Positions 8,046 to 15,552 are shown, counted from the first letter of the stretch. The stretch is DNA of 19,302 bases from Verrucomicrobiota bacterium (GCA_026397895.1 JAPLTZ010000320.1:17339-36640), one strand, 5' to 3'. Notes: generated from the sequence alone by a model not told the origin. A program made the numbers and translations.

Positions 8046-9622
8046 TCATTCGCGCGCCGTCTGCACAGGGAGCGCGGAGAGCGGGCAGTTTTTGTTCGTC
8101 TCGCCGAAGTAATTCGCGGACCACTCGTTCGCAAACAGGATGACTGGATTCTTGCCGATGTCGTAGGCGATGCGCGCGCCGGTGGGGAGTGAGAGGGCGT
8201 CCAATTCGTCCTCGGTGATGTTCGTCGGCAACCAGCGGACGACGTTCCACGGCGCGGCTTCGAGGCGTGACTCCGCGCCGTATTCGCTTTCGAGGCGGAA
8301 CTGCACGACCTCGAATTGCAGCGGGCCGACGGCGGCAAGCAGTGGCGTCTTCACCGAGGAGTTGCGGAGATACAGCGCCTGGATGACGCCCTCCTGCAAA
8401 AGCTGGTCGAGGCCTTGGCGGAATTGTTTGTATTTTCCGGTGTTCGGATTGTGAAGCGCGGGATTTCCTTGTAGAGAATCTTGGGATCGGTCGTGAGCGT
8501 GTCGCCAATGCCGAAGCTGTCGTGGCCGACGAGGCCAATGACGTCGCCGGGGAAGGCTTCGTCCACGGTCTCGCGCTCGTTGCCGAACAGCTTGTGCGAG
8601 CTGGAGAGGCGGACTTTCTTTTCGCTGCGCGAGTGGTGCACGGTCATGTCGCGCTCGAATTTGCCGGAGCAGACGCGGACGAACGCAATGCGGTCGCGGT
8701 GCTTGGGGTCCATGTTCGCCTGAATCTTGAAGATGAAGCCGGAAAACTCCGGGTTCTCGGGCGCGATTTCGATGCCGCCCATCACGCGGGACTTGGGCGC
8801 GGGCGCGTGTTTCAGAAAACCGTCGAGCAGGAGCTGCACGCCGAAATTGTTCACGCCGCTGCCGAAGAAGACGGGCGTGGTCTTGCCCGCGAGCACGGAG
8901 TCCACGTCGAAGGCTTCGCCGGCGTGTTCGAGCATCTCGAGTTCCTCGACGGTCTTGTTGAAGTCGGCTTCGCTCAACTTGCCGCGCACCGCCGGGTCGT
9001 GCAGTCCGCCGACGGAAACCGGCGCGCGATATTTGCCGCCCACGACGCGCTCGAAGGTGTGCATCGTCTTCGTCTGCCGGTCATACACGCCCTGAAAATC
9101 CGGGCCGTTGCCGATGGGCCAGTTCACCGGAAACGCGCCGATGCCGAGCACGCGCTCCAGTTCGTCCAGCAACGCGAGCGGCTCTTTCATGGGCCGGTCG
9201 CACTTGTTCATGAAGGTGAAAATCGGCACGCCGCGCTGGCGGCAGACCTCGAACAGCTTGCGCGTCTGTGGCTCGATGCCTTTCGCGGAATCAATCACCA
9301 TGACTACCGCATCCACGGCGGTGAGCACGCGGTAGGTGTCCTCGGAAAAATCCTTGTGGCCGGGCGTGTCGAGCAGGTTGAGGCGATAGCCGTCGTAGTC
9401 GAACTGCAGCACGGTCGAGCTGATGGAGATGCCGCGCTTCTTTTCCAGCTCCATCCAGTCGGACGTGGTGGCGCGCTGGTTCTTGCGCGCGGTGACGCTG
9501 CCGGCGAGTTGCACCGCGCCGCCGTAGAGCAGGAGCTTTTCCGTGAGCGTCGTCTTGCCCGCGTCGGGATGCGAGATGATGGCGAACGTGCGCCGCTTCG
9601 AGATTTCTTTGGTGATGCTCAC
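8046..9622 (-). pseudogene. prfC: Peptide chain release factor 3 (RF3), frameshifted by an internal deletion
   Basis: RF3 is the GTPase that removes RF1/RF2 from ribosomes after peptide release. The GTG start is at 9622. The GTPase domain is intact: SHPDAGKTT P-loop (residues 17-25), DTPGHKDF (from Asp85) and FMNKCD. The frame continues through GDTLTTDPKILYKEIPRF and is then wrong, ending in an Arg/Ser-rich tail with a stop at 8351. The true C-terminal domain resumes in another frame from about 8452 (HNPNTGKYKQFRQGLDQLLQEG, AAVGPLQFEVVQFRLESEYGAE) and ends at 8046. RF3 proteins known to me have eight more residues (xPExFxxI-like) between IPxF and this segment, so the lesion at about 8450-8457 looks like a loss of 25 nt. 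No slippery heptamer is visible there. With these restored, the length would be about 530 residues, normal for RF3. prfC lies 61 nt downstream of algH. Confidence 0.88.
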
Positions 9623-9683
9623 AGTCGAGCCGCGAAAGGTAGCAGAGAACTGCGACGGAACAAGCCGGGAAAAGCGGCGCGGG

Positions 9684-10244
9684 TCAATTCCACGAAAGGT
9701 CTTCGGGCGTCTGGGCGAGCAGCCGGTATTTCGGGCCTTTCTGGTGGAGAATGGTCTGCCAGAGCTGCTGCGGGTCGGTTTCGAAGATGAGGTCGAGCGA
9801 GGCGGGATGCGTGAGCCAGGATTTCCTTTTCAATTCGCCTTCGAGCTGGCCGGGACTCCAACCGGCGTAACCGGCGAAAAGTTTGATCTTTTGCGTCGGC
9901 GAAAACGAGCCGCCCAGCTCGACCAGCTCGTCGAGCGAATGGTCGAGCTGCAGGTTGGGCAGGACGTTGGCGTCGGGCAGGAAATTGTCCGTGTGCAGAA
10001 AACTCAACGCGCCGGGCTGCACCGGGCCGCCGAGGAGCAGCGGGCTTTCCTTGAGCGTGTCCGGCAGGTCGGCCACAAGCGCGTCGCCGACGGTCTTGCC
10101 GGTGGCGCGGTTGAGGACAAGGCCGAACGCCCCCTCGGCGTCGTGCGAGCAGACGAGGATGACAGTGTGCTGGAAGAACGACCCGCCCAGCTCGCCGCTG
10201 TCGAGCAGGAACTGGCCTTTCAGAAATTTCGATTTCGCGCTCAT
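9684..10244 (-). CDS. algH: YqgE/AlgH family protein (UPF0301/DUF179)
   Basis: The 186-residue product has the family hallmarks: an N-terminal GQFLLDSGELGGSFFQHTVILV segment shortened here, GAFGLVLNR, the LLLGGPVQPG segment, and a late LFAGYAGWSPGQLEGEL motif, then a WQTIL segment near the end. Members are cytoplasmic proteins of unsettled function, linked in Pseudomonas to alginate regulation. I prefer the ATG at 10244 because a GGGGA-like ribosome site (complement at 10252-10256) sits about 7 nt upstream; the frame also runs 18 codons further up to 10298, where the extra residues do not match the family. It is transcribed toward prfC, 61 nt away, and is probably in one unit with it. It is divergent from the small gene at 10376. 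Confidence 0.93.
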   Translation of the reverse strand: MSAKSKFLKGQFLLDSGELGGSFFQHTVILVCSHDAEGAFGLVLNRATGKTVGDALVADLPDTLKESPLLLGGPVQPGALSFLHTDNFLPDANVLPNLQLDHSLDELVELGGSFSPTQKIKLFAGYAGWSPGQLEGELKRKSWLTHPASLDLIFETDPQQLWQTILHQKGPKYRLLAQTPEDLSWN

Positions 10245-10375
10245 GAACTTTTCCCCGCCGCAATCTGCTTCAAGTTTCCGCGCTTGGCAACCCGGCAAAT
10301 GAAGCCCGTTTTTCCCCGCCGCCCGGCCCGCATTCGGACATTGAACGCGCCGAGCTTCACCGCCACACTGCCCGC

Positions 10376-10600
10376 ATGGGCAAAACTAAAATTCCCGCCA
10401 CCGGCGAAGGCTACCTCGGCGAAATCATGGTCCACCGCATCACCCGCGCCGTGGGCGTCGTGGCCAGCGTGACCGAAGCCCGCGCCGGCTGGGCACCCGA
10501 GATCGTGCTGAAGCTTCAGGACGGCACTTTGAAGAAAGGCCGCCTCAGCGATTTCCGCGAAGCCAGCGGCAACGAACGGGCAAAACTTTCCCCAGCGTAG
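10376..10600 (+). CDS. Small hypothetical protein, SH3-barrel-like pattern
   Basis: 74 residues, beginning MGKTKIPATGEGYLGEIMVH. It shows alternating glycines and hydrophobics (GYLGEIMVH, GVVASVTEA, EIVLKLQDGTLKKGRLSDF), the pattern of a small beta-barrel in which a glycine-led strand is followed by LxDG and KG turns. I cannot name the family; a conserved small verrucomicrobial protein is likely. It is divergent from algH (131 nt away) and convergent with the PEP-CTERM gene. Coding is supported by the start codon context and the protein-like composition, but it has no recognised homologue here. Confidence 0.6.
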   Translation: MGKTKIPATGEGYLGEIMVHRITRAVGVVASVTEARAGWAPEIVLKLQDGTLKKGRLSDFREASGNERAKLSPA

Positions 10601-10630
10601 CAGTGGTGGAGCAAGCCGGCCTCTGTTGAA

Positions 10631-10664
10631 AGAAAAATCCCGCGAGCCGGCAGCGCGCGGGATT
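10631..10664 (-). terminator. Intrinsic terminator of the PEP-CTERM gene
   Basis: Read on the minus strand, AATCCCGCG (10664-10656) pairs perfectly with CGCGGGATT (10644-10636) around an 11-nt loop, and the T-run TTTCTTT follows (two Ts overlap the stem). It lies 17 nt past the stop codon at 10681. The plus strand has no T-tract after the stem, so it probably does not terminate the 10376-10600 gene. Confidence 0.85.
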
Positions 10665-10680
10665 AAAAAGCTGCTGCCGG

Positions 10681-10944
10681 TCACCGGCGGCGGTTTCTGG
10701 CGGCGAGTCCGAGAACGGCGCAACCAATCCCCAGCAACGCCAGCGTGGAAGGTTCGGGCACGGCCTGAATCTGACTGGCATCAACCGGGGGCACGGGCGC
10801 GAAATCCCAATGCGCCGAGGTGTTCACATAGCCGCTGATTTGCGTGCCGCTGACCGAAGTCTCCAAATAGGTCTTTTCCTCCGCCCCGGCGGACGCTGCC
10901 ACGGCCAGCAGGCCTGCCGCAAACAATGTCGCCAACGGTTTCAT
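10681..10944 (-). CDS. Very short PEP-CTERM sorted exported protein
   Basis: The product has 87 residues with a Sec signal peptide (MKPLATLFAAGLLAVAASAGA). The mature part is only about 40 residues (threonine/serine-rich, TYLETSVSGTQISGYVNTS), followed by the C-terminal sorting signal VPEPSTLALLGIGCAVLGLAARNRRR in its usual order: PEP motif, hydrophobic helix and Arg cluster (shown here in two parts: VPEPSTLALLGI, then GLAARNRRR). Known biology: exosortase (EpsH/XrtA type) cleaves such tails in Gram-negatives that make extracellular polysaccharide. The ATG at 10944 is chosen because the signal peptide begins there; the 16-codon upstream extension to 10992 has no signal-like features. It has its own promoter candidate (10951-10979) and terminator. 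Function of the mature peptide is unknown. Confidence 0.85.
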   Translation of the reverse strand: MKPLATLFAAGLLAVAASAGAEEKTYLETSVSGTQISGYVNTSAHWDFAPVPPVDASQIQAVPEPSTLALLGIGCAVLGLAARNRRR

Positions 10945-10950
10945 GAGGGC

Positions 10951-10979
10951 ATGACAGCGATGAATGGCAGCATTGTCAA
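10951..10979 (-). promoter_or_regulatory. Sigma-70-like promoter for the PEP-CTERM gene
   Basis: On the minus strand, TTGACA (10979-10974), 17-nt spacer, TGTCAT (10956-10951). The -10 box ends 6 nt before the ATG at 10944, so transcription would start at or next to the start codon (a leaderless message). The -35 is a perfect consensus and the -10 matches 4 of 6. Confidence 0.5.
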
Positions 10980-11029
10980 CGCTGCAAATCATATCCGGGG
11001 AACAGCGCGGCGGCGGCGCAAATAATTTT

Positions 11030-11059
11030 TTGGCAATTCGCCGCCGACCGGTTCACAAT
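11030..11059 (+). promoter_or_regulatory. Weak promoter candidate for the gmhB-like gene
   Basis: TTGGCA (11030-11035), 18-nt spacer, CACAAT (11054-11059), 14 nt before the ATG at 11074. An 8-bp inverted repeat, CGGCGGCG (11011-11018) and CGCCGCCG (11039-11046), brackets the -35 and part of the spacer. Confidence 0.3.
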
Positions 11060-11073
11060 CGGCGGCCGAAGAT

Positions 11074-11615
11074 ATGAACCGGGCTGTTTTTTTGGATCGC
11101 GACGGGACGCTCATCGTCGAGAAGAACTACCTGCACAAGGTGGCGGAGGTGGAGATTTTCCCCGGCACCGGCGCGGCGTTGAAAAAACTTCAGGCTGCCA
11201 GCTTCAAGCTGATCATCGTCACCAACCAGGCCGGCATCGGGCGCGGCTATTACACGTTGGCTGACGCGGAGAACGTCAACCGCCACCTCGCCGCCGAACT
11301 GGCGCGGGCGGGCGTGCACTTCACGAAAACCTACATCGCGCCGGAAGCTCCGGACGCGCCAAGCTACGGGCGCAAACCGAAACCGCAGTTCCTCTTTGAC
11401 GCGCGGGACGAATTTGGCCTCTCGCGCAGAGTTTCATGGTGGGCGACAAGCTGATTGACCTCGAATGCGGCTGGAACGCCAGCGTGAAGAAGTCGCTGCT
11501 CGTCCGCACCGGCTACGGCGCGGAACTGGAGCGCGCGGCCGCGGCCAAGCTCGCCCGCGCCGTCGTGGTGGATGGCCTGCCGGCGGCGGCGGAATGGATT
11601 CTCCGGCAGAAATAA
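11074..11615 (+). pseudogene. gmhB: GmhB-like HAD phosphatase (heptose bisphosphate phosphatase), frameshifted
   Basis: GmhB removes the C7 phosphate from heptose-1,7-bisphosphate during ADP-heptose synthesis for LPS core. HAD motif I is present (FLDRDGT, Asp8 and Asp10), then IIVTNQAGIGRG (motif II) and GRKPKP (motif III Lys). After ARDEFGL the frame goes wrong and stops at 11454. Motif IV, FMVGDKLIDLECG, and the rest of the C-terminus continue in another frame from about 11421 to the TAA at 11613-11615. The gene therefore lacks 1 (or 4) nt at about 11418-11426; relative to the expected GLDLAQSF-like segment a codon also seems missing. No slippery heptamer is visible, so programmed slippage is unlikely. 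The zinc-binding Cys loop seen in many GmhB enzymes is absent here (YIAPEAPDAPSYGRKP), so a related HAD-IIIA phosphatase is the alternative. As read, the product lacks the metal-binding Asp of motif IV. Confidence 0.82.
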
Positions 11616-11659
11616 TCCGCGCATTACGCAAATTTTCGCGAATGAATCCAAACCGTTTT

Positions 11660-11687
11660 AATTCGCGTCAATTCGCGTAATTCGCGG
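11660..11687 (+). repeat. Three-unit aattcgcg repeat between gmhB and scpA
   Basis: aattcgcgt (11660-11668), one C, aattcgcgt (11670-11678), aattcgcgg (11679-11687). A looser related segment (ttacgcaaattttcgcgaat) precedes it at about 11625. It lies in the 130-nt gap just upstream of the scpA promoter candidate. I regard it as a second type of dispersed intergenic repeat. Confidence 0.6.
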
Positions 11688-11703
11688 ATGACTTCTTCTG
11701 ACG

Positions 11704-11732
11704 TTGCCATTCCACCGCGCCCTGCCTAAAGT
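11704..11732 (+). promoter_or_regulatory. Promoter candidate for scpA-scpB-pheA
   Basis: TTGCCA (11704-11709), 17-nt spacer, TAAAGT (11727-11732), 13 nt before the scpA ATG. The same arrangement (TTGTCA, 17 nt, TAAAGT, then TTC) precedes the GST-like gene at 15582-15610, which strengthens both. Confidence 0.45.
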
Positions 11733-11745
11733 TTCCGAACGCCGC

Positions 11746-12522
11746 ATGGCAGAATACAAAGTCAAATTCGAGGTCTTTGAAGGCCCGCTCGACCTGCTTC
11801 TTTATCTCATCAAGAAGGAGGAGGTGGACATCTACGAGGTCAACCTCACCAAGCTCGCCACGCAGTTCATCGAATACATCGAGATGATGCGCGAGTTCGA
11901 CCTGGAGGTGGCCGGCGAATTCGTGGTGATGGCCTCGACGTTGATGTTCATCAAGAGTCGCGAGCTGCTGCCGGTGGATTTGCAGGTGGCCGTCGAGGGC
12001 GAGGACGACGACACCACCGACCCGCGCTGGGAACTCATCCGCCAGCTCGTCGCCTACAAGAAATTCAAGGACGCCGCCGCCAAACTGCAATCGCTCGAAG
12101 CGCGCCAGGAAAACGTCTTCCCGCGCCTACCCGGCAAGGTGGAGTTCGCGCCCGAACCCGCGCCGCTCAAGCCGGACGTTTCCGTCTTCGACCTGCTCAA
12201 CGCCGTCAACGCCATCCTCCGCCGCTTCACCGCGCGCGACGCCACGCGCGACGTGTTCGAGGACAAATGGACGGTCAGCGAGAAGATCGAGAGCATCGTG
12301 CGGTTCATCGGCGAACGCGGCCGGGCGAAGTTCACCGAGCTGTTCGCCGACGCCACCAGCCACGGCGAAGTCGTCTGCACCTTCCTCGCGCTGCTGGAAC
12401 TCATCCGCCTCAAGCAACTCACCTGCGCGCAGAGCGAAGACTTCGGCGAAATCGAAATCGTCCGCGCCGCCACGATCAACCACACCCCCGCACCGGCGGT
12501 AGCCGCGCCGCCGCAAACCTGA
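11746..12522 (+). CDS. scpA: Segregation and condensation protein A (ScpA)
   Basis: ScpA is the kleisin that bridges SMC heads and binds ScpB in the bacterial condensin complex. The 258-residue product opens with YKVKFEVFEGPLDLLLYLI, the family signature, followed by KKEEVDIYEVNLTKLATQFI and ASTLMFIKSRELLP. The C-terminal winged-helix part is recognisable in SIVRFIGERGRAKFTELF and TFLALLELIRLKQL. I place the start at the ATG at 11746 (MAEYKVKF); a TTG frame extends to 11704 but overlaps the promoter candidate. The stop is 7 nt before scpB, so the pair is co-transcribed. The order scpA-scpB is conserved in many bacteria. Confidence 0.95.
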   Translation: MAEYKVKFEVFEGPLDLLLYLIKKEEVDIYEVNLTKLATQFIEYIEMMREFDLEVAGEFVVMASTLMFIKSRELLPVDLQVAVEGEDDDTTDPRWELIRQLVAYKKFKDAAAKLQSLEARQENVFPRLPGKVEFAPEPAPLKPDVSVFDLLNAVNAILRRFTARDATRDVFEDKWTVSEKIESIVRFIGERGRAKFTELFADATSHGEVVCTFLALLELIRLKQLTCAQSEDFGEIEIVRAATINHTPAPAVAAPPQT

Positions 12523-12529
12523 TTTTTAC

Positions 12530-13231
12530 ATGGAACTCAAACTCATCCTCGAATCCCTTTTGTTCTCCGCCCAGAAGCCGCTGAACTCCGCCGAACTCCG
12601 CGAAATCCTCGCCAAAGCCGCCGAGGCCGAGGACGCCGACACCGTCGCGAAGACCTTCAAGAAGACCAAGGAAGCCGACCTCACCGCCGCGCTTGAAACG
12701 CTCGCAAAGGAGCACGAGGCCGCCGCACGCAGCTACCGGCTCGTGTGCGTCGCCGGCGCGTGGCAGTTCGTCACGCAACCGGAATTCGCGCCGTGGTTGA
12801 AGGCGTTCGTCGGCATCAAGTCCCGTCCCTCGCGCCTCTCCGCGCCCGCGCTGGAGACGCTCGCCATCATCGCCTACCGCCAGCCCGTGACGCGCGCCGA
12901 GGTGGAGCAGATCCGCGGCGTGAACGTGGACGGCGTGATGCAGACGTTGCTGGAGCGCGACCTCGTGACGCAGACCGGCCGCGCGGAAGTCGTCGGTCGC
13001 CCCGCGACTTACGGCACGACGCCGTTGTTCCTGGAATACTTCGGCCTCGGTTCGCTGGAGGATTTGCCGGCGGCGGATGAGTTGCGGAAAATCACCGTTG
13101 TGAAACCGGAAGCGCTCACGACCACCGAACCGGAACTCGGTCTCGCGACCGCGCCGCCGGAGCAGTTGGCGAGCGAAGCGAAGCCGGGCGAACCCGCCGC
13201 CGCGCCTGAGCCTGTCGCGCCGACAAACTGA
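12530..13231 (+). CDS. scpB: Segregation and condensation protein B (ScpB)
   Basis: 233 residues, starting MELKLILESLLFSAQKPL. ScpB is a winged-helix protein that dimerises and contacts the ScpA kleisin. The two winged-helix domains are visible: the first from residue 1 with YRLVCVAGAWQFVTQPEFAPW at its end (quoted as VAGAWQFVTQ), the second with LSAPALETLAIIAYRQPVTR and IRGVNVDGVMQTLLERDL, followed by GRPATYGTTPLFLEYFGL. The last about 50 residues are Ala/Pro/Glu-rich and probably disordered. The gap to scpA is 7 nt and that to pheA is 39 nt (with a short repeat in it), so all three may form one transcript. Confidence 0.95.
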   Translation: MELKLILESLLFSAQKPLNSAELREILAKAAEAEDADTVAKTFKKTKEADLTAALETLAKEHEAAARSYRLVCVAGAWQFVTQPEFAPWLKAFVGIKSRPSRLSAPALETLAIIAYRQPVTRAEVEQIRGVNVDGVMQTLLERDLVTQTGRAEVVGRPATYGTTPLFLEYFGLGSLEDLPAADELRKITVVKPEALTTTEPELGLATAPPEQLASEAKPGEPAAAPEPVAPTN

Positions 13232-13242
13232 TTTGCTTCTTC

Positions 13243-13260
13243 ATTCATCATTCATCATTC
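13243..13260 (+). repeat. attcatc heptad repeat between scpB and pheA
   Basis: attcatc (13243-13249), attcatc (13250-13256), then attc (13257-13260), preceded by a related ttcttc. It sits 10 nt upstream of the pheA GTG where a ribosome binding site would be expected; no Shine-Dalgarno is visible. Confidence 0.7.
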
Positions 13261-13270
13261 TACCTTCACC

Positions 13271-14332
13271 GTGAACATTCCCGACCACCGCAAGGCGATT
13301 GACCGGCTGGACGCGCAGATTGTCCGGCTGCTGAACGAACGCACCCGGCACGTCCTCGGCATCGGCGAAATCAAGCTCAAGGCCGGCGAGGAGATTTATG
13401 TGCCGCACCGCGAGCTGGCCGTGTTCCAGCGCGTCTGCAAGCAGAACGCCGGGCCGATCACCGACGAATCGCTCCGCGCCATCTACCGCGAAATCATGTC
13501 CAGCGCGCTGTCGCTGGAGAAGACGATGACCATCGCGTATTTCGGGCCGGAGGCGACGTTCACACACCAGGCGGCGATCCAGAAATTCGGCACGAGCCTG
13601 CGCTACGCCGCGCAGAAGACCATCGGGGACGTTTTCACCGAGGTCTGCAAGGGCCGCGCGGATTACGGCGTCGTGCCGGTGGAGAATTCCACCGAGGGCG
13701 TCGTCACGCACACGCTCGACATGTTCGTGGACAACGACCTGAAAATTGTCGCCCAGCTCGTGCTGCGCATCCAGCAATGCCTCATCGGCAACTGCCGGCG
13801 CGATAAAATCCGCAAGCTGTTCGTCCACCCGCAATCGCTGGCGCAGTGCCGGGGGTGGTTGTCGCGCAATCTACCGGACGTGGAACTCATCGAGACTTCG
13901 TCCAACGCCCGCTCCGCCGAGCGCGCGGCGAAGGAAAAAAATTCCGCCGCCCTCGCCGGCGTGCTGGCCGCCGAGCATTACGGGCTAGGGATTCTGGAGA
14001 GCAACATCCAGGACAATTCCGAGAATGCCACGCGCTTCCTCGTGCTGGGCCGCCAGTGCAGCCCGCCCACGGGTTGCGACCGCACCAGCCTGATGATCAG
14101 CATCACGGACAAGGCGGGCGCGCTCTTCCAGGCGCTCGCGCCGTTGCGCCGCTACAAGATCAACATGACGAAGATCGAGTCCCGCCCCAGCAAGCGGAAG
14201 GCGTGGGAATATTTCTTCTTCATCGACTGCGACGGCCACAGCAGCGACCGCAAGGTCGCCAAGGCGATCGCCGAGCTGGAGCGCCAGTGCAATTTCGTGA
14301 AGGTGCTCGGCTCTTACCCCAACGCCGAGTAG
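13271..14332 (+). CDS. pheA: Bifunctional chorismate mutase / prephenate dehydratase (P-protein)
   Basis: It makes phenylpyruvate from chorismate in phenylalanine synthesis, in the cytoplasm. 353 residues from a GTG at 13271. Residues about 5-90 are an AroQ-type chorismate mutase helix bundle (DHRKAIDRLDAQIVRLLNER, then IYREIMSSALSLE). The prephenate dehydratase domain begins at TIAYFGPEATFTHQAA (TFTHQA from residue 96) and holds GVVPVENSTEGVV and NATRFLVL, whose Thr254 fits the conserved TRF motif. An ACT regulatory domain follows (DKAGALFQALAPL, IESRPSKRKAWEYFFFIDCDG), which in this family senses Phe. No Shine-Dalgarno is seen; a heptad repeat takes its place. It follows scpB by 39 nt and precedes gap by 119 nt. 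Confidence 0.95.
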   Translation: MNIPDHRKAIDRLDAQIVRLLNERTRHVLGIGEIKLKAGEEIYVPHRELAVFQRVCKQNAGPITDESLRAIYREIMSSALSLEKTMTIAYFGPEATFTHQAAIQKFGTSLRYAAQKTIGDVFTEVCKGRADYGVVPVENSTEGVVTHTLDMFVDNDLKIVAQLVLRIQQCLIGNCRRDKIRKLFVHPQSLAQCRGWLSRNLPDVELIETSSNARSAERAAKEKNSAALAGVLAAEHYGLGILESNIQDNSENATRFLVLGRQCSPPTGCDRTSLMISITDKAGALFQALAPLRRYKINMTKIESRPSKRKAWEYFFFIDCDGHSSDRKVAKAIAELERQCNFVKVLGSYPNAE

Positions 14333-14383
14333 TTGCCCCGCCATTTTCTGGCAAAAGAGGAGCAATACTCGCCAGAATTCGTA

Positions 14384-14411
14384 TTGACCAACCCTGCGTC
14401 GCAGATAAGAT
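14384..14411 (+). promoter_or_regulatory. Promoter candidate for gap
   Basis: TTGACC (14384-14389), 16-nt spacer, TAAGAT (14406-14411), 40 nt before the gap ATG, giving an AT-rich leader of about 34 nt. The -35 matches 5 of 6, the -10 matches 4 of 6. Confidence 0.5.
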
Positions 14412-14451
14412 TCGCGGCTCAATTGTAGTTCCTAAAATCGAAAATAAAATT

Positions 14452-15501
14452 ATGGCAGTAAAAGTCGCAATCAACGGGTTCGGCCGCATTGGACGCTTGG
14501 TTTTCCGGGCGCTGGTCGAACAAGGCATGGTCGGCAAAGACATCGAAGTAGTCGCGGTGGGGGATATCGTCCCCGCCGACAACCTCGCGTATCTCGTCAA
14601 ATACGACTCCATCCAGGGTCGCTTCAAAGGCGAGGTCAGCTCCAAAAAATCCGCGCCCGACAAGGCCGAGGATGACGTGCTCGTCGTCAACGGCAAGGAC
14701 ATCAAGGTCGTCAGCGCCAAGTCGCCTGCGGAACTTCCGTGGAAAGCGCTCGGCGTGGACCTCGTCATCGAGTCCACCGGCCTCTTCACCGACGTGGAGA
14801 AGGCGCAGGGCCACATCACCGCCGGCGCGAAGAAGGTCATCATCTCCGCTCCCGCCAAGGGCGATTGCCTCACGGTCGTCATGGGCGTGAACGACGACAA
14901 ATACGACGGTGCCAAGCACCACATAGTTTCCAACGCGAGCTGCACCACGAACTGCCTCGCGCCGGTCTGCCATGTGTTGCTCAAGGAAGGTTTCGGCATC
15001 GCCGAGGGTCTCATGACCACCATCCACGCCTACACCGCCACGCAAAAGACCGTGGACGGCCCGAGCAAGAAAGATTGGAAGGGCGGCCGCACGGCGGCGC
15101 AGAATATCATCCCCTCCAGCACCGGCGCGGCCAAGGCCGTCGGCCTCGTGTTGCCGGAAGTCAAAGGCAAGCTCACCGGTATGGCGTTCCGCGTGCCGAC
15201 GCCGACCGTCTCCGTCGTGGATCTCACGGTGAAGACCGTTAAGGACACCAGCTACGCCGAGATTTGCGCCGCGATGAAGAAGGCCAGCGAGACCTACCTG
15301 AAGGGCGTCCTCGGCTACAGCGGCGACGAAGTCGTCAGCTCGGACTTCATCCACTGCGAACTCTCGTCCATCTTCGACGCCGGCTCCGGCATCGAGCTGA
15401 ACAAGAACTTCTTCAAGCTCGTGAGCTGGTATGACAACGAATGGGGTTACAGTTGCCGCGTGGGCGACCTCATCAAGCTGATGCTCAAGAAGGGCATCTG
15501 A
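14452..15501 (+). CDS. gap: Glyceraldehyde-3-phosphate dehydrogenase
   Basis: It oxidises glyceraldehyde-3-phosphate to 1,3-bisphosphoglycerate with NAD in glycolysis. 349 residues, starting MAVKVAINGFGRIGRLVFRA (Rossmann NGFGRIGR at residues 8-15). The catalytic motif SNASCTTNCLAP has its nucleophile Cys at residue 164, and the HAYTATQKTVDG, AAQNIIPSSTGAAKAVG and WYDNEWGYS motifs are all present. The segment after the second strand reads VAVGDIVPADN where many enzymes have ND, a small variation near the adenosine-binding Asp. The start is the ATG at 14452; the frame is open far upstream but antisense-like there. It has its own promoter candidate and is followed by a strong terminator, so it is probably monocistronic and highly expressed. 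Confidence 0.97.
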   Translation: MAVKVAINGFGRIGRLVFRALVEQGMVGKDIEVVAVGDIVPADNLAYLVKYDSIQGRFKGEVSSKKSAPDKAEDDVLVVNGKDIKVVSAKSPAELPWKALGVDLVIESTGLFTDVEKAQGHITAGAKKVIISAPAKGDCLTVVMGVNDDKYDGAKHHIVSNASCTTNCLAPVCHVLLKEGFGIAEGLMTTIHAYTATQKTVDGPSKKDWKGGRTAAQNIIPSSTGAAKAVGLVLPEVKGKLTGMAFRVPTPTVSVVDLTVKTVKDTSYAEICAAMKKASETYLKGVLGYSGDEVVSSDFIHCELSSIFDAGSGIELNKNFFKLVSWYDNEWGYSCRVGDLIKLMLKKGI

Positions 15502-15520
15502 ACCGGCGGACAAATTCACG

Positions 15521-15552
15521 AACGGCGATCCGGCAACGGGTCGCCGTTTTTT
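15521..15552 (+). terminator. Strong intrinsic terminator after gap
   Basis: AACGGCGATCCG (15521-15532) pairs with CGGGTCGCCGTT (15537-15548): 12 pairs with one U-G wobble, closed by a GCAA (GNRA) tetraloop, and followed by a run of six Ts (15547-15552, two of them in the stem). It begins 19 nt after the gap stop codon. Confidence 0.93.

Noticed and set aside
8444..8462. Programmed ribosomal frameshifting in prfC
   Set aside because: No slippery heptamer, internal Shine-Dalgarno or following structure is evident, and eight conserved residues are missing as well, which slippage cannot explain. (Programmed frameshifting is known for RF2, not RF3.)
8522..9790. A 422-codon open frame on the plus strand opposite prfC, and similar long frames opposite gap (14419-15519) and phoH (16230-17564)
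   Set aside because: All are antisense to genes with clear family motifs, and their translations are Ala/Arg/His/Val-rich without motifs.
11011..11046. GC-rich inverted repeat with a T-rich loop upstream of the gmhB-like gene
   Set aside because: The 8-bp stem has a 20-nt loop and no T-run after it, so it is not an intrinsic terminator; it may be chance in CGG-rich sequence.
14334..14360. ttgcc...ggcaa inverted repeat after pheA
   Set aside because: Only 5 bp, no T-tract; too weak to call a terminator.
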